Part shown: in pieces, positions 14,706 to 23,100 of the stretch
How positions within the stretch are numbered: position 1 is the stretch's first letter
Layout of the letters: each line of letters begins with the position of its first letter
Source: Paraherbaspirillum soli
Lineage (GTDB): Bacteria > Pseudomonadota > Gammaproteobacteria > Burkholderiales > Burkholderiaceae_D
Length of the DNA: 64,000 bases
Reading direction: 5' to 3'
NCBI RefSeq assembly: GCF_042654985.1
Contig: NZ_JBHSMT010000008.1
Coordinates: 310,001-374,000, forward strand
The notes under the pieces: generated by a model
Database searches by the model: none
Told to the model about the DNA's origin: nothing
What the model saw: only the letters and a program-made list of their open reading frames with translations
Position numbers and translations under genes: made by a program

Positions 14706-15851
14706 TTATTTGATCACCGACAGTAATGTTTGCTCGCGATTCTTATAGGTGTAGATCGACAGCGTACCGTTCTTGATATCGCCCTTGTCATCGAAGGCGA
14801 TGGTGCCGGTGACACCCTCGTGCTTGATTTTGCTCAATGCCGGCAGGAAGGTTTTCGGATCGGTCGAACCGGCTTTTTGCATGGCGTCGGCGATGGTCAT
14901 CACCGCATCGTACGAATACGGCGCGTATTGCACGATGTCGGCGTTATAGCGCTTCTTGTATGCGCTCTTGAACGCGTCCATCTTTTTCTGACCGGAGGCT
15001 TCGACGCCGCCGGCAATCGCGCAGAATACCCGGCCGTCGATCAAGCCTTCGCCAGCCAGACGCGGCAAGGCCGAGGTGCAGATCGCGTCGCCGCCCATGA
15101 ATTTGGCGCTGATCCCGAGCTGTCGCATCTGGCGCAGCATGGTGCCGGCGCTGGCGTCGATGCCGCCGAAGAAAACCAGGTCCGGCTGCTTGGCCTTGAT
15201 CGCGGTCAGGATCGCGGTGAAATCGGTGGCCCGGTCATTGGTATATTGGGTCGCAACGATATTGACGCCGTTGGTTTTGGCGTTTTTGATGAACTCTTCG
15301 GCCAGGCCCTGACCGTAAGCGGTGCGGTCATCGATCACGGCGATATTTTTTGCGTGCAGGGTTTGCGCCGCATAGCGGCCCAAGGTGGCGCCCAGCTGGA
15401 TATCGTTGGCGACCACGCGGAAGGTGGTGTTGAAGCCCTGTTGTGTGTATTTGGCGCTGGTGGCCGAGGGCGAAATCTGCGGAATGCCGGCATCGAAATA
15501 AATCTTCGAAGCCGGGATCGACGTGCCCGATTGCAGATGGCCGATCACCGCCGCCACATTGGCATCAACCAGTTTTTGCGCGACCGTGGCGGCTTGCTTG
15601 GGATCGCTGGCATCGTCTTCCGCCTGCAATACAAATTTGATCTGCTTGCCGCCGATCGTGACGCCCTTGGCGTTCAAGTCCTCGACCGCCATCCGCGCGC
15701 CGTTTTCATTGTCCTTGCCGACGTGCGCGACCGGGCCGGTAATCGGGCCGACATGGGCAATTTTGACCACTTGTTCCTGCGCATGGGCCGCGCCGGCGCA
15801 TGCAAAGGCGATGGTTATCGTCAACGACATCATAGTGGCTTTGATCTGCAT
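14706..15851 (-). CDS. Branched-chain amino acid ABC transporter substrate-binding protein (LivK-like)
   Basis: 381 residues from the ATG at 15851, with GAGGA upstream. A signal peptide with cleavage near AGAAHAQ is followed by a type I periplasmic-binding fold: VKIAHVGPITGPVAHVGKDNENGARM, AAVIGHLQSGTSIPASKIY, and IPQISPSATSAKYTQQG. This is the LivK/LivJ pattern for leucine, isoleucine and valine. The permease and ATPase genes are not adjacent, so this is an orphan binding protein or one serving a transporter elsewhere. A strong terminator follows. Confidence 0.9.
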   Translation of the reverse strand: MQIKATMMSLTITIAFACAGAAHAQEQVVKIAHVGPITGPVAHVGKDNENGARMAVEDLNAKGVTIGGKQIKFVLQAEDDASDPKQAATVAQKLVDANVAAVIGHLQSGTSIPASKIYFDAGIPQISPSATSAKYTQQGFNTTFRVVANDIQLGATLGRYAAQTLHAKNIAVIDDRTAYGQGLAEEFIKNAKTNGVNIVATQYTNDRATDFTAILTAIKAKQPDLVFFGGIDASAGTMLRQMRQLGISAKFMGGDAICTSALPRLAGEGLIDGRVFCAIAGGVEASGQKKMDAFKSAYKKRYNADIVQYAPYSYDAVMTIADAMQKAGSTDPKTFLPALSKIKHEGVTGTIAFDDKGDIKNGTLSIYTYKNREQTLLSVIK

Positions 15852-15958
15852 GTATTTTCCTCGGGAGTTGATGTACCGCGTTCGCGGGCGAGTGCCCACT
15901 TTTCAATTTTGCTGAAAAACAAGCATATTATCTCAGCCGCGGCGCAATTGAAGCCACC

Positions 15959-16507
15959 TCAACGTTGCGGCGCCACCGGATACGGCACCTGCCGGCTGCC
16001 CACCGGCCTGAGATTGACGATCACCCGTTCTATGTCGGGCTCGGCGCGGACGAAAGCTTCCAGCGCCGCAGCATCGATGGCCGGGTCGGCGCTACAGCCT
16101 TCGACCCACACAAAGCGACGCTGAAACGTCAGCCACAAGCTGCTGCGGGCAAAGGCGGGATCGCGGGCAAAATGCGCCTGCACCGATTGCGCAATCGCCG
16201 CATCGTAAAGATATGAATTCGGCTTGCTGCACTTGCCGGCGAGCCAGCAACTGTTGCCGCGCTCGACCCGCGAGTGCGATTCTTTTTTGGCTTCGGCCTC
16301 GGTGGAAAACGGACCGAGCGGCAGCGGGCAATCGGCCACCGCGTTGCGCACCTGGATAAATGGATCGTGATACCAATTCTGCAGCGTTTCGCTATGGACT
16401 ACTGAGCTTAGCGCTAGCCAGCATATCGGCAGCACGGTATGCAGTGCCTTGCGCCTGGGTAGAAACCGGGATAGCGGCGGCGTTGCGTTCTCCATTGCGT
16501 TCTCCAT
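15959..16507 (-). CDS. Exported protein with BON-like C-terminal region
   Basis: 182 residues if the first ATG (16507) is used; a second ATG at 16495 has a GGAG nearby and gives 178. The two starts lie in a 12-bp tandem duplication. A hydrophobic segment (TVLPICWLALSSVVHS) suggests a signal peptide. Three Cys residues lie in the middle. Residues 105-170 (IAQSVQAHFARDPAFARSSLWLTFQRRFVWVEGC...LEAFVRAEPDIERVIVNLRP) resemble a BON domain. The start lies inside the remnant of the FitB toxin gene. Function unknown. Confidence 0.55.
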   Translation of the reverse strand: MENAMENATPPLSRFLPRRKALHTVLPICWLALSSVVHSETLQNWYHDPFIQVRNAVADCPLPLGPFSTEAEAKKESHSRVERGNSCWLAGKCSKPNSYLYDAAIAQSVQAHFARDPAFARSSLWLTFQRRFVWVEGCSADPAIDAAALEAFVRAEPDIERVIVNLRPVGSRQVPYPVAPQR

Positions 16508-16560
16508 TCAACCTGTCGACGCATCAGTTCAGACAAGACGTTGGTATCGAGCACCATCAT
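16414..16560 (-). pseudogene. Truncated FitB/VapC-type PIN toxin remnant
   Basis: The ATG at 16560 overlaps the antitoxin stop in an ATGA arrangement typical of coupled toxin-antitoxin pairs. The first 14 codons read MMVLDTNVLSELMR, the start of a FitB/VapC PIN domain including the first catalytic Asp. After that, homology ends; the frame continues through the start of the downstream exported-protein gene to a stop at 16414. The other three acidic residues of the PIN active site are missing, so the toxin is dead. Confidence 0.7.
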
Positions 16561-16802
16561 TCGGGCAGGTCCGCCGGGCACGGCTTTTCCTGGCGTTCAG
16601 GCAGGTCGAGTTCGGCCCCGCCCAAGACTGCAAAGCGCTGATGGATGCGGCTGCCGATGCCGCCCTGTTCGTTCGGCTTGGTCAATGCGCGCCGCAGAAT
16701 CACCCGCACTTCCTCTTCCATCGAGCGCTGATGCAAGGCCGCCTCGATACGCAAACGGGCTTTCAGATCATCGTCGAAATTTCGAATCGTCAGAGTAGCC
16801 AC
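16557..16802 (-). CDS. FitA-like ribbon-helix-helix antitoxin (orphan)
   Basis: 81 residues from a GTG at 16802, with GGAG seven bases upstream. The N terminus (ATLTIRNFDDDLKARLRIEAALHQRSMEEEVRVILRRAL) is a ribbon-helix-helix DNA-binding domain of the FitA/StbC type. FitA binds FitB and represses their operon. The C-terminal toxin-binding tail appears intact. The partner toxin directly downstream is truncated, so the antitoxin is now unpaired, at least locally. Confidence 0.8.
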   Translation of the reverse strand: MATLTIRNFDDDLKARLRIEAALHQRSMEEEVRVILRRALTKPNEQGGIGSRIHQRFAVLGGAELDLPERQEKPCPADLPE

Positions 16803-16925
16803 ATAAGCTCCATTTGCTAGCAATGATGGCAATGCTAGATCAAATATCCAGAGACGGCAGCATGTTGCTCTATATCAAATACGGATATGCAGCTACCATC
16901 CCCAAAAAGTGGAAGGAAACCAAAT

Positions 16926-18179
16926 ATGAAAACAGCAATAAACACCTGCTTGCTCTGCGTGCTGGCATTGATCTTGTCGGCGTGCGCCTCGCTCTCGACC
17001 GCCATCTCGCAATTCGAAGGCGGCGACTATGTCGCCAGCGTGAAATCGACCGTCGCCTATCTGGACAAGAAATACCAGAAAGGCGATTACGACGACGCCC
17101 AAGACAGGATAGGCGTCAGCGAACGCTTCCGCCTGATGGAGGCCAATTACGACAACATCATCCGCAACACCAACGAGCATGAATATGACAAGAAAATAAA
17201 CGCCTATAGCGATCTGCTAGAGATCAGGACTTTGCTGGCAAGCCGGAACTACGCAGCCAGGTATACCGATCTGGCGAGCAAGTATTCCGACGCCTCGCTG
17301 CGGGAAAAACTGGCTGGCGAATACTATGCCAAGGCCAAAACCGCCGCCGCTTTCAAGAACGACAGGCTGGCGGCGATCAGCTTTGCCGCCGCGGTCGATA
17401 CCTATCAAAAATACGGCGACTACAAGGACGCAAAAAAGCAGTCCGAGAAATACCTGTTTGCGGCCGACAATCTGGATGCGGACCGGTATTACAAGCAAGG
17501 TGTGGAACTTGCCGGCAATAATCCGCAGCGCAGCAAGAGCCGCTACCGGGACGCCGGGCTGGCGTTCCAGCAAGCCTACGAGGTGTATCGGGCGCACGGC
17601 AGCTACAAGGATGCGCAGCCGCTGGCCGACAAATACAAGGCGCTGGGCATCGTCGTGGTGCAGATGAACAGCAACGACCAGGACGGCGAGCTCACCAGAA
17701 CAGTGATGGGCCTGCTGGATCTCGGCTTCACCAGGTTCCAGTCCCGGCCGGGCGAAAACGCCGATCTGGCGGTGTATATCAACAGCACGTACCGCTACTA
17801 TCCGCCGAGTTTCAGGGAGTACGTCGAGGCCGTGAGCGAAAATGTCGAAGTCAAAAATCCGGACGGCAGCAAGGCGGTCCGGACCTATCGATTCAACCGC
17901 AGGGTCACGGTCGAAGAAACCGCCTGCCAGGCCACGCTGGATCTGAGCTTCGCCAGAAATGCCAATCTGAACACCCAGCTCAACGAAGTCGCGGAAAGCC
18001 GCCGCACCACCACCAGCTATTACGGCAACGTCCCGGACAGCGGCAGATACCGGACCAGGACCGATGGCTATCTGGAAGACAGCAATCAACTGTGGCAAAG
18101 AGCGCAAAGACAACTGGTCGAGCGGCTTGCCGGCGACAACGGGATCAGGATCGTCCAGGATCAGATACGCAGTTTTTAA
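16926..18179 (+). CDS. Large lipoprotein with TPR-like helical region
   Basis: 417 residues from the ATG at 16926. A signal peptide with lipobox (LALILSAC) directs it to an outer or inner membrane. Residues 20-250 are helical, with recurring spacing of Tyr and Ala such as AVDTYQKYGDYKDAKKQSEKY and YEVYRAHGSYKDAQPLADKY, which suggests TPR-like repeats. From about 255 a more strand-rich domain follows (GIVVVQMNSNDQDGELTRTVM...LAVYINSTYRYY). The family was not recognised. It appears to be a single-gene unit. Confidence 0.8.
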   Translation: MKTAINTCLLCVLALILSACASLSTAISQFEGGDYVASVKSTVAYLDKKYQKGDYDDAQDRIGVSERFRLMEANYDNIIRNTNEHEYDKKINAYSDLLEIRTLLASRNYAARYTDLASKYSDASLREKLAGEYYAKAKTAAAFKNDRLAAISFAAAVDTYQKYGDYKDAKKQSEKYLFAADNLDADRYYKQGVELAGNNPQRSKSRYRDAGLAFQQAYEVYRAHGSYKDAQPLADKYKALGIVVVQMNSNDQDGELTRTVMGLLDLGFTRFQSRPGENADLAVYINSTYRYYPPSFREYVEAVSENVEVKNPDGSKAVRTYRFNRRVTVEETACQATLDLSFARNANLNTQLNEVAESRRTTTSYYGNVPDSGRYRTRTDGYLEDSNQLWQRAQRQLVERLAGDNGIRIVQDQIRSF

Positions 18180-18328
18180 AGCTGTCCTGCTATCTTTTCC
18201 GCAAACACATCGGGGCGACGCTCGCCGCCCCGTTCCCTTACCAGCCAACTAAACAAAACTTTCGTTTATTTGGATTTCTGCAATAATTAAACGAGTTCCC
18301 CCCTTCAATTTCGCTGCTTCGAGCAATC

Positions 18329-19705
18329 ATGCTGAAGTGTCTGAAAACCCTGGCATTGGTGTGCTTCTGGCTCACCCTGAGCGCGGGCCATGCCGCGCCC
18401 GTCGTGGTGATCCCGCTGGTCGGCGCGATCGGCCCGGCCAGCGCCGATTTTGTCACGCGCGGCATCCTGCGGGCAAAAACCGAAGGGGCGCAGCTGGTGG
18501 TGCTGCGGATGGATACGCCGGGCGGGCTGGATAGTTCGATGCGCCAGATTATCCAGGCCATCCTGGCCTCGCCGGTGCCGGTCGCCAGCTATGTCGCACC
18601 GGGCGGCGCCCGCGCCGCCAGCGCCGGCACTTATATCCTGTACGCCAGCCACATCGCGGCCATGGCGCCCGGCACCAATCTGGGCGCGGCCACCCCGGTG
18701 CAGATCGGCATCGGCAATCCAATGAAGCCGGAACCGCCCAAAAATCCCGCGGACAAGAACGACAAAGCCGCATCCGCCCCGGCCGCGGAACCCGATACCC
18801 AAGACGCGATGACAAAAAAGCAGGTGCACGATGCGGCGGCCTACATCCGCGGCCTGGCGCAGATGCGCGGACGCAACGTCGAATGGGCCGAGCGCGCGGT
18901 GCGGGAGGCGGTCAGCCTGTCGGTGGACGAAGCGCTGGCGCAGAAAGTGATCGACCTCTCGGCCCGCGATGTGCCTGAGCTGCTGCTCAAGCTGAACGGC
19001 CGCAAAGTCAGCACCGCCAACGGCGAACACGTGCTGCAGACTGCCGGCGCGACTATCGTGACGATAGAGCCGGATTGGAGAAACCGGTTCCTGGCGGTCA
19101 TCACCAATCCGAGCATGGCCCTGATCCTGATGATGATCGGAATTTACGGCTTGATTTTCGAATTCTCCAACCCGGGTTTCGTACTGCCGGGGGTGGTCGG
19201 CGCGATCTGCCTGTTGCTCGGCTTGTTTGCATTGCAAATGCTGCCGGTCAACTATGCCGGCCTGGCGCTGATTCTGCTGGGCATGGGATTGCTGACGGCG
19301 GAAGTGTTTTTGCCCACTTTCGGCATCATCGGCGTCGGCGGCATCATCGCCTTCGCGCTCGGTGCGCTGATATTGATCGATACCGATTTGCCCGGCTTCG
19401 GCATCCCGCTGTCGCTGATTGTGACTCTGGCGGCGTTCACCGCGCTGTTCATTTTCTTCATTTCCAGCCTGGTGCTGAAAGCCCGCCGGCGGCCGGTGGT
19501 CAGCGGCCAGGAAGCCTTGCTGGGCAGTGCCGGCATCATGCTGTACGACCTGCAGGCAGGCGAAGGCTGGGCCCGCGTCCATAGCGAACAATGGCGGGTG
19601 CAAAGCACGGTGCCGCTGCGGAAGGGCCAGCGGGTGCGAGTGACAGCGCGCAGCGGCCTGACGTTGAGCGTGACGCCGATCAATGAGGTCGAACCGGGAG
19701 AGTAG
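18329..19705 (+). CDS. NfeD-family membrane serine protease (ClpP-class)
   Basis: 458 residues. Signal peptide (1-22), then a ClpP/SppA-like protease domain with MDTPGGLDSSM and the nucleophile Ser in AASAGTYIL. Four or more membrane segments occupy about 250-385 and a C-terminal OB-fold (SGQEALLGSAGIM...GQRVRVTARSGLTLSV) follows. This is the long NfeD type, which pairs with stomatin-like proteins and cleaves the hydrophobic C terminus of its partner in archaeal homologues. The SPFH gene follows three bases after the stop, which supports the functional pairing. Confidence 0.9.
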   Translation: MLKCLKTLALVCFWLTLSAGHAAPVVVIPLVGAIGPASADFVTRGILRAKTEGAQLVVLRMDTPGGLDSSMRQIIQAILASPVPVASYVAPGGARAASAGTYILYASHIAAMAPGTNLGAATPVQIGIGNPMKPEPPKNPADKNDKAASAPAAEPDTQDAMTKKQVHDAAAYIRGLAQMRGRNVEWAERAVREAVSLSVDEALAQKVIDLSARDVPELLLKLNGRKVSTANGEHVLQTAGATIVTIEPDWRNRFLAVITNPSMALILMMIGIYGLIFEFSNPGFVLPGVVGAICLLLGLFALQMLPVNYAGLALILLGMGLLTAEVFLPTFGIIGVGGIIAFALGALILIDTDLPGFGIPLSLIVTLAAFTALFIFFISSLVLKARRRPVVSGQEALLGSAGIMLYDLQAGEGWARVHSEQWRVQSTVPLRKGQRVRVTARSGLTLSVTPINEVEPGE

Positions 19706-19707
19706 CG

Positions 19708-20478
19708 ATGGGACTCACATTCAGCTTCAGCGGCGTGGTATTGCTGGTGATCGCGCTGCTGGCGATTTCGGCGTTCCGCATTCTGCGCGAATACGAACGC
19801 GGCGTGGTCTTCATGCTGGGCCGTTTCTGGAAAGTGAAAGGACCGGGACTGATTTTCCTGATTCCGGTGGTGCAGCAAATGGTGAAGGTGGATTTGCGCA
19901 CGGTGGTGTTCGATGTGCCGCCGCAGGATGTGATCACGCGCGACAACGTCTCGGTCAAGGTCAATGCGGTGGTTTATTTTCGTATCGTCGATCCGGAAAA
20001 ATCGGTGATCCAGGTGGTCAAGTACTTCGATGCCACCAGCCAGCTGGCGCAGACCACGCTGCGAGCGGTACTCGGCAAGCACGAGCTGGATGAACTGCTG
20101 TCCGAGCGCGAACGGCTCAATCTCGACATCCAGAAAGTGCTCGACACCCAAACCGATGCCTGGGGCATCAAGGTCTCCACCGTTGAAATAAAACACGTCG
20201 ACATCAACGAGACCATGATCCGCGCTATCGCCCGCCAAGCAGAGGCCGAACGCGAACGACGCGCCAAAATCATTCATGCCGAGGGCGAGTTGCAAGCCTC
20301 GGCCAAACTGCTGGAAGCAGCGCAGATGCTGTCGCAACAGCCGCAAGCGATGCAGTTGCGCTATCTGCAAACGCTGACCAACATCGCCGGCGACAAAAGT
20401 AGCACCATCGTGTTTCCGATGCCGATGGATATCTTCACGGTGCTGGCGAATGCCAAAGGCGGCAAGACGGCGGAATAA
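19708..20478 (+). CDS. SPFH/stomatin-like (slipin) membrane protein
   Basis: 256 residues. One N-terminal membrane segment (FSGVVLLVIALLAISAF) is followed by the SPFH domain: REYERGVVFMLGRFWKVKGPGL, VKVDLRTVVFDVPPQDVITRDNVSV, and VEIKHVDINETMIRAIARQAEAERERRAKI, the hallmark end of the slipin domain. Such proteins oligomerise on membranes and organise microdomains. Coupled to the NfeD protease directly upstream. The stop is 13 bp before a long palindromic repeat. Confidence 0.93.
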   Translation: MGLTFSFSGVVLLVIALLAISAFRILREYERGVVFMLGRFWKVKGPGLIFLIPVVQQMVKVDLRTVVFDVPPQDVITRDNVSVKVNAVVYFRIVDPEKSVIQVVKYFDATSQLAQTTLRAVLGKHELDELLSERERLNLDIQKVLDTQTDAWGIKVSTVEIKHVDINETMIRAIARQAEAERERRAKIIHAEGELQASAKLLEAAQMLSQQPQAMQLRYLQTLTNIAGDKSSTIVFPMPMDIFTVLANAKGGKTAE

Positions 20479-20490
20479 CTACTCAGTTCA

Positions 20491-20611
20491 GGACACCTCT
20501 AAAAGCCGTAGCGAGCGGCCCAAAGTCGGGGCGAGAAGCGGAGTCGTACGGAGGTACGGCGAGCATCGCAGCCCCGAGATTGGGCTGCGCAGTAGGCTTT
20601 TAGGGGTGTCC
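20491..20611. repeat. Long imperfect palindrome, copy 3
   Basis: Outer arms GGACACCTCTAAAAGCC and GGCTTTTAGGGGTGTCC pair with one G-U. The apex is GTCGTAC-GGAG-GTACGGC. It lies between the SPFH gene and the convergent SDR gene and includes the SDR stop codon plus the last few SDR codons. Confidence 0.85.
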
Positions 20612-21388
20612 TTGGTGCTTGCGTGCCTTATGCGGAGCCTTGGCAAACACCATGTCGTACAGCCAGTTCGGCAACAGCCGCAACAGTTTGGCGACCACGC
20701 CCATTTGCCACGGTATCACCCGATAGCTGCTGCCGGCGTCGATCGCCGCGACGGCTTTGCCCGCGAATTGCCGGACCGGCATCAGGAACGGCATTTTATA
20801 GCGATTCACTTGCGTCATCGGGGTGTCGATATAACCGGGAACGATGGTGACCACCTTGACGCCGCTGGCACGCAACTCAACCCGTAGCGATTCGCAATAG
20901 CTGATCAGCGCCGCTTTCGAGCCGCTGTAAGCGCCGCCGCCAGGCAGGCCGCGGATGCCGGCCACGCTGCCGATCCCGACCAGCCGGCAATCTCGACCGG
21001 CTTGCGCCTGCCGCTTCATGCTCGCGATAAAAGGGGTGAAAGTGGCGACCGCCGCCATGACATTGGTGGCAAACACTTGTTCGAATACCTGCTGGTCTTC
21101 GGCATGCTCGGTCAGCGTGCCGTGTGAGATCCCAGCATTGGCAATCACCACATCGACGCCATCGCCGGCAGCGATGAAATCTTCGGCGGCAGCCGTCAAT
21201 GCGGCATGATCGGTGACATCCAGCGCGTACAGGCGATGCCGCTCGGGATGCGGCAGGCTGGCGAGCAGCTGTTGCAGCTGCGGCTGGCGCCGCGCCACCA
21301 GCCCGAGCTGCGCGCCCTGCTCGGCATACTGTTGCGCCAGCGCGGCGCCGATGCCGCTGGAGGCGCCGGTGATGAATATGCGTTTCAT
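20600..21388 (-). CDS. SDR family oxidoreductase
   Basis: 262 residues from the ATG at 21388; an in-frame TTG lies four codons upstream. The Rossmann motif is FITGASSGIGAALA. NAGIS and the catalytic Ser (GSVAGIRG) with Y-x3-K (YSGSKAALISY) are all present. It reduces or oxidises an unknown small substrate with NAD(P)H. A hydrophobic C-terminal stretch (VAKLLRLLPNWLYDMVF) resembles membrane-linked SDRs. The last residues (GHP) and the stop are contributed by the palindromic repeat, so the original C terminus was probably different. Confidence 0.88.
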   Translation of the reverse strand: MKRIFITGASSGIGAALAQQYAEQGAQLGLVARRQPQLQQLLASLPHPERHRLYALDVTDHAALTAAAEDFIAAGDGVDVVIANAGISHGTLTEHAEDQQVFEQVFATNVMAAVATFTPFIASMKRQAQAGRDCRLVGIGSVAGIRGLPGGGAYSGSKAALISYCESLRVELRASGVKVVTIVPGYIDTPMTQVNRYKMPFLMPVRQFAGKAVAAIDAGSSYRVIPWQMGVVAKLLRLLPNWLYDMVFAKAPHKARKHQGHP

Positions 21389-21445
21389 GGAATCGATCAA
21401 TCGTTAACGAAGTTGGCATGGTAAAGCTTTACCGGCCGGCATCAA

Positions 21446-21482
21446 TAAAAAAGTCCGTCCTCTTGCGAGTGACGGACTTTTC
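21446..21482. terminator. Rho-independent terminator after dsbA
   Basis: AAAAAAGTCCGTC and GACGGACTTTT pair around an 11-base loop. It lies about 35 bp after the dsbA stop on the minus strand and has a T-run in that direction. Confidence 0.8.
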
Positions 21483-21515
21483 AAAACTCAGGACTGACGA
21501 TGCTGATCGGTTCGC

Positions 21516-22229
21516 TTATTTCTTGGCGACCGGCGCCACTGCTGTTTTAGCCTTCTCGGCCGCCACCTTGGTCACCAGGCTGTCCATCACTTGCATGGTC
21601 GACTTGAACAGTTCAGGTTCCGTTTTGCCGGCACCGGCGGTCTTGCCAACGATAGATGGCGATGTCACAAAGCGACCGTCGATCACGATGGTCGGTACGC
21701 CGTCGATCTTGTAATACTCTTGCAGCTTCGCCACTTGCGTCACCTTGGTCTGCACACCGAACGATCCATAGGTATCGACAAATTTGGCTTTATCCAGACC
21801 TTGCTTGACGGCGAAGTCGATGATGGCGTCGTCTTTATCGAAGCGCTGCCGTTGAATATGGATTGCGTTGAATACCTTCTGGTGCATCTTGCCCAACTGG
21901 CCCATTGCCTCCAGCGTGTAATACAGCTTTTGTTCCGGTATGGAACGCGGATCGAAAGCGACCGGTACGCGCTTGAAAGTGATCTTGTCGCCTTGCTTGG
22001 CTACCCAGCTTTCCAGCGTCGGTTCCAGCGCGTTGCAATGTGGGCAGAAATACCCGAAGAATTCAATGACTTCGACCTTTTTGCCGGGCTCGGTCGGTTG
22101 CGGATTGTCGAGCACCGTGTATTCGGCACCGGCAGCAGGGTTGGCAGGCGATGCGCTGGCGCTGGCGGCGACCAGGCCGAGACTCAGGGTAAGGCCGACC
22201 AGGGCCAATGTTTTTTGGATAAAACGCAT
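21516..22229 (-). CDS. dsbA: Thiol:disulfide interchange protein DsbA
   Basis: 237 residues. Signal peptide with cleavage near ASASA. The thioredoxin fold has the active site FFGYFCPHCNALEP, with the CPHC redox pair typical of DsbA, and a cis-Pro in YKIDGVPTIVIDGRF. It introduces disulfides into exported proteins in the periplasm. A Lys/Ala-rich tail (KAKTAVAPVAKK) extends beyond the usual end. The argS-SPOR-dsbA order is typical of Burkholderiales, but a palindromic repeat separates dsbA from the SPOR gene. Confidence 0.95.
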   Translation of the reverse strand: MRFIQKTLALVGLTLSLGLVAASASASPANPAAGAEYTVLDNPQPTEPGKKVEVIEFFGYFCPHCNALEPTLESWVAKQGDKITFKRVPVAFDPRSIPEQKLYYTLEAMGQLGKMHQKVFNAIHIQRQRFDKDDAIIDFAVKQGLDKAKFVDTYGSFGVQTKVTQVAKLQEYYKIDGVPTIVIDGRFVTSPSIVGKTAGAGKTEPELFKSTMQVMDSLVTKVAAEKAKTAVAPVAKK

Positions 22230-22292
22230 AAAAATAATTCCTATCGAGTTGAAGTTACACAGGTTAACGGTGCAGCAAAATCAGCCTTCTAG

Positions 22293-22413
22293 CAGGGTGT
22301 TGAAAAACGTAGCGAGCGGGTCGAGTTTTGGTCGAGGAGCGGAGCCGTACGAGTAGTACGCCGAGCACCACAGACCGAAAATCGGCACGCGCAGTAGTTT
22401 TTCAACACCTTGC
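22293..22413. repeat. Long imperfect palindrome, copy 4 (divergent)
   Basis: The outer arms are GTGTTGAAAAAC and GTTTTTCAACAC, unlike the CCTCGAAAAACC arms of other copies, yet pairing is kept. The inner block also differs on both arms. It abuts the SPOR-gene stop at 22416 and lies in front of dsbA. Confidence 0.8.
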
Positions 22414-22415
22414 CC

Positions 22416-23078
22416 TTATTTCGCAGTCCGGACAACGGCTGCATTGACGCCGTTATCTGACAGCTTGCTACGCATCCGGTTCATTGTTTCCAACTGGGAA
22501 AACGGTCCGATCCGCACCCGGAACAAGGTGCCATTGTCGGTCTGGTGCTCACTGATGCGCGCCTCAAACCCGTTTAATGCCAGTCTGGCCCTGGCGCTCT
22601 CGGCTTCTGTCTGCTCGCGGAAAGCCCCGACCTGCAGGTAGTAAATCCAGTCGTCGTTGGGGCCTTCCGGCTTGCTCTTGGCTTCGGCTATTTCGCCGGC
22701 GGTTTGCTTGGCCTTGTCGGTGCTTGACTTGTCCGCCGCCGGGGTCGACTTGTCCTGCGATTTCGCTGCGGGCGGGGTTTTCTCGCCGCCGTGGTTGGTC
22801 TCAGGCACGGCAGGCGCAAAGGCTTTGGCGGCCTCCCTTGACGGCTCCTTGTTGCCGTACAAGGACTTGTTCGGATCGGGCAGCTGCGCCGGCGTCGCTG
22901 CCGGCGCGGCGGTGATCGGCTCAGACGCCCGTTCCGCCTTCGATGATTTGTTGGTAAAAGGTGTAGGCGTTTTGGTAATCATGATCGCCACCACCACCGC
23001 TATCGCCAGGCCGATAATCAGGCCGAAAATAAATCCCAGTAAAGTACCGCCAGCTTGCTTATTGTTCAATTTGCTCAT
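22416..23078 (-). CDS. SPOR-domain cell-division-type protein
   Basis: 220 residues from the ATG at 23078, with AGGA upstream. One membrane anchor (GTLLGFIFGLIIGLAIAVVVAIMI), a long Pro/Lys/Ala-rich periplasmic linker (50-145), and a C-terminal SPOR domain (YYLQVGAFREQTEAESARARL...FRVRIGPFSQLETMNRMRSKL). The layout matches FtsN-like proteins that bind septal peptidoglycan. It lies 22 bp after argS in the same direction. It is only FtsN-like in architecture. Confidence 0.85.
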   Translation of the reverse strand: MSKLNNKQAGGTLLGFIFGLIIGLAIAVVVAIMITKTPTPFTNKSSKAERASEPITAAPAATPAQLPDPNKSLYGNKEPSREAAKAFAPAVPETNHGGEKTPPAAKSQDKSTPAADKSSTDKAKQTAGEIAEAKSKPEGPNDDWIYYLQVGAFREQTEAESARARLALNGFEARISEHQTDNGTLFRVRIGPFSQLETMNRMRSKLSDNGVNAAVVRTAK

Positions 23079-23100
23079 GCTTATCCTGGTTACATTCAAA

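Noticed and set aside
14730..16124. 464-codon plus-strand frame opposite the leucine-type binding protein
   Set aside because: Antisense shadow of a complete gene with signal peptide and ribosome binding site; it runs through the promoter of that gene and has no recognisable domain.
18305..19603. 432-codon minus-strand frame opposite the NfeD protease gene
   Set aside because: Shadow of a gene with complete protease and membrane domains; composition is rich in Gln, His and Arg.
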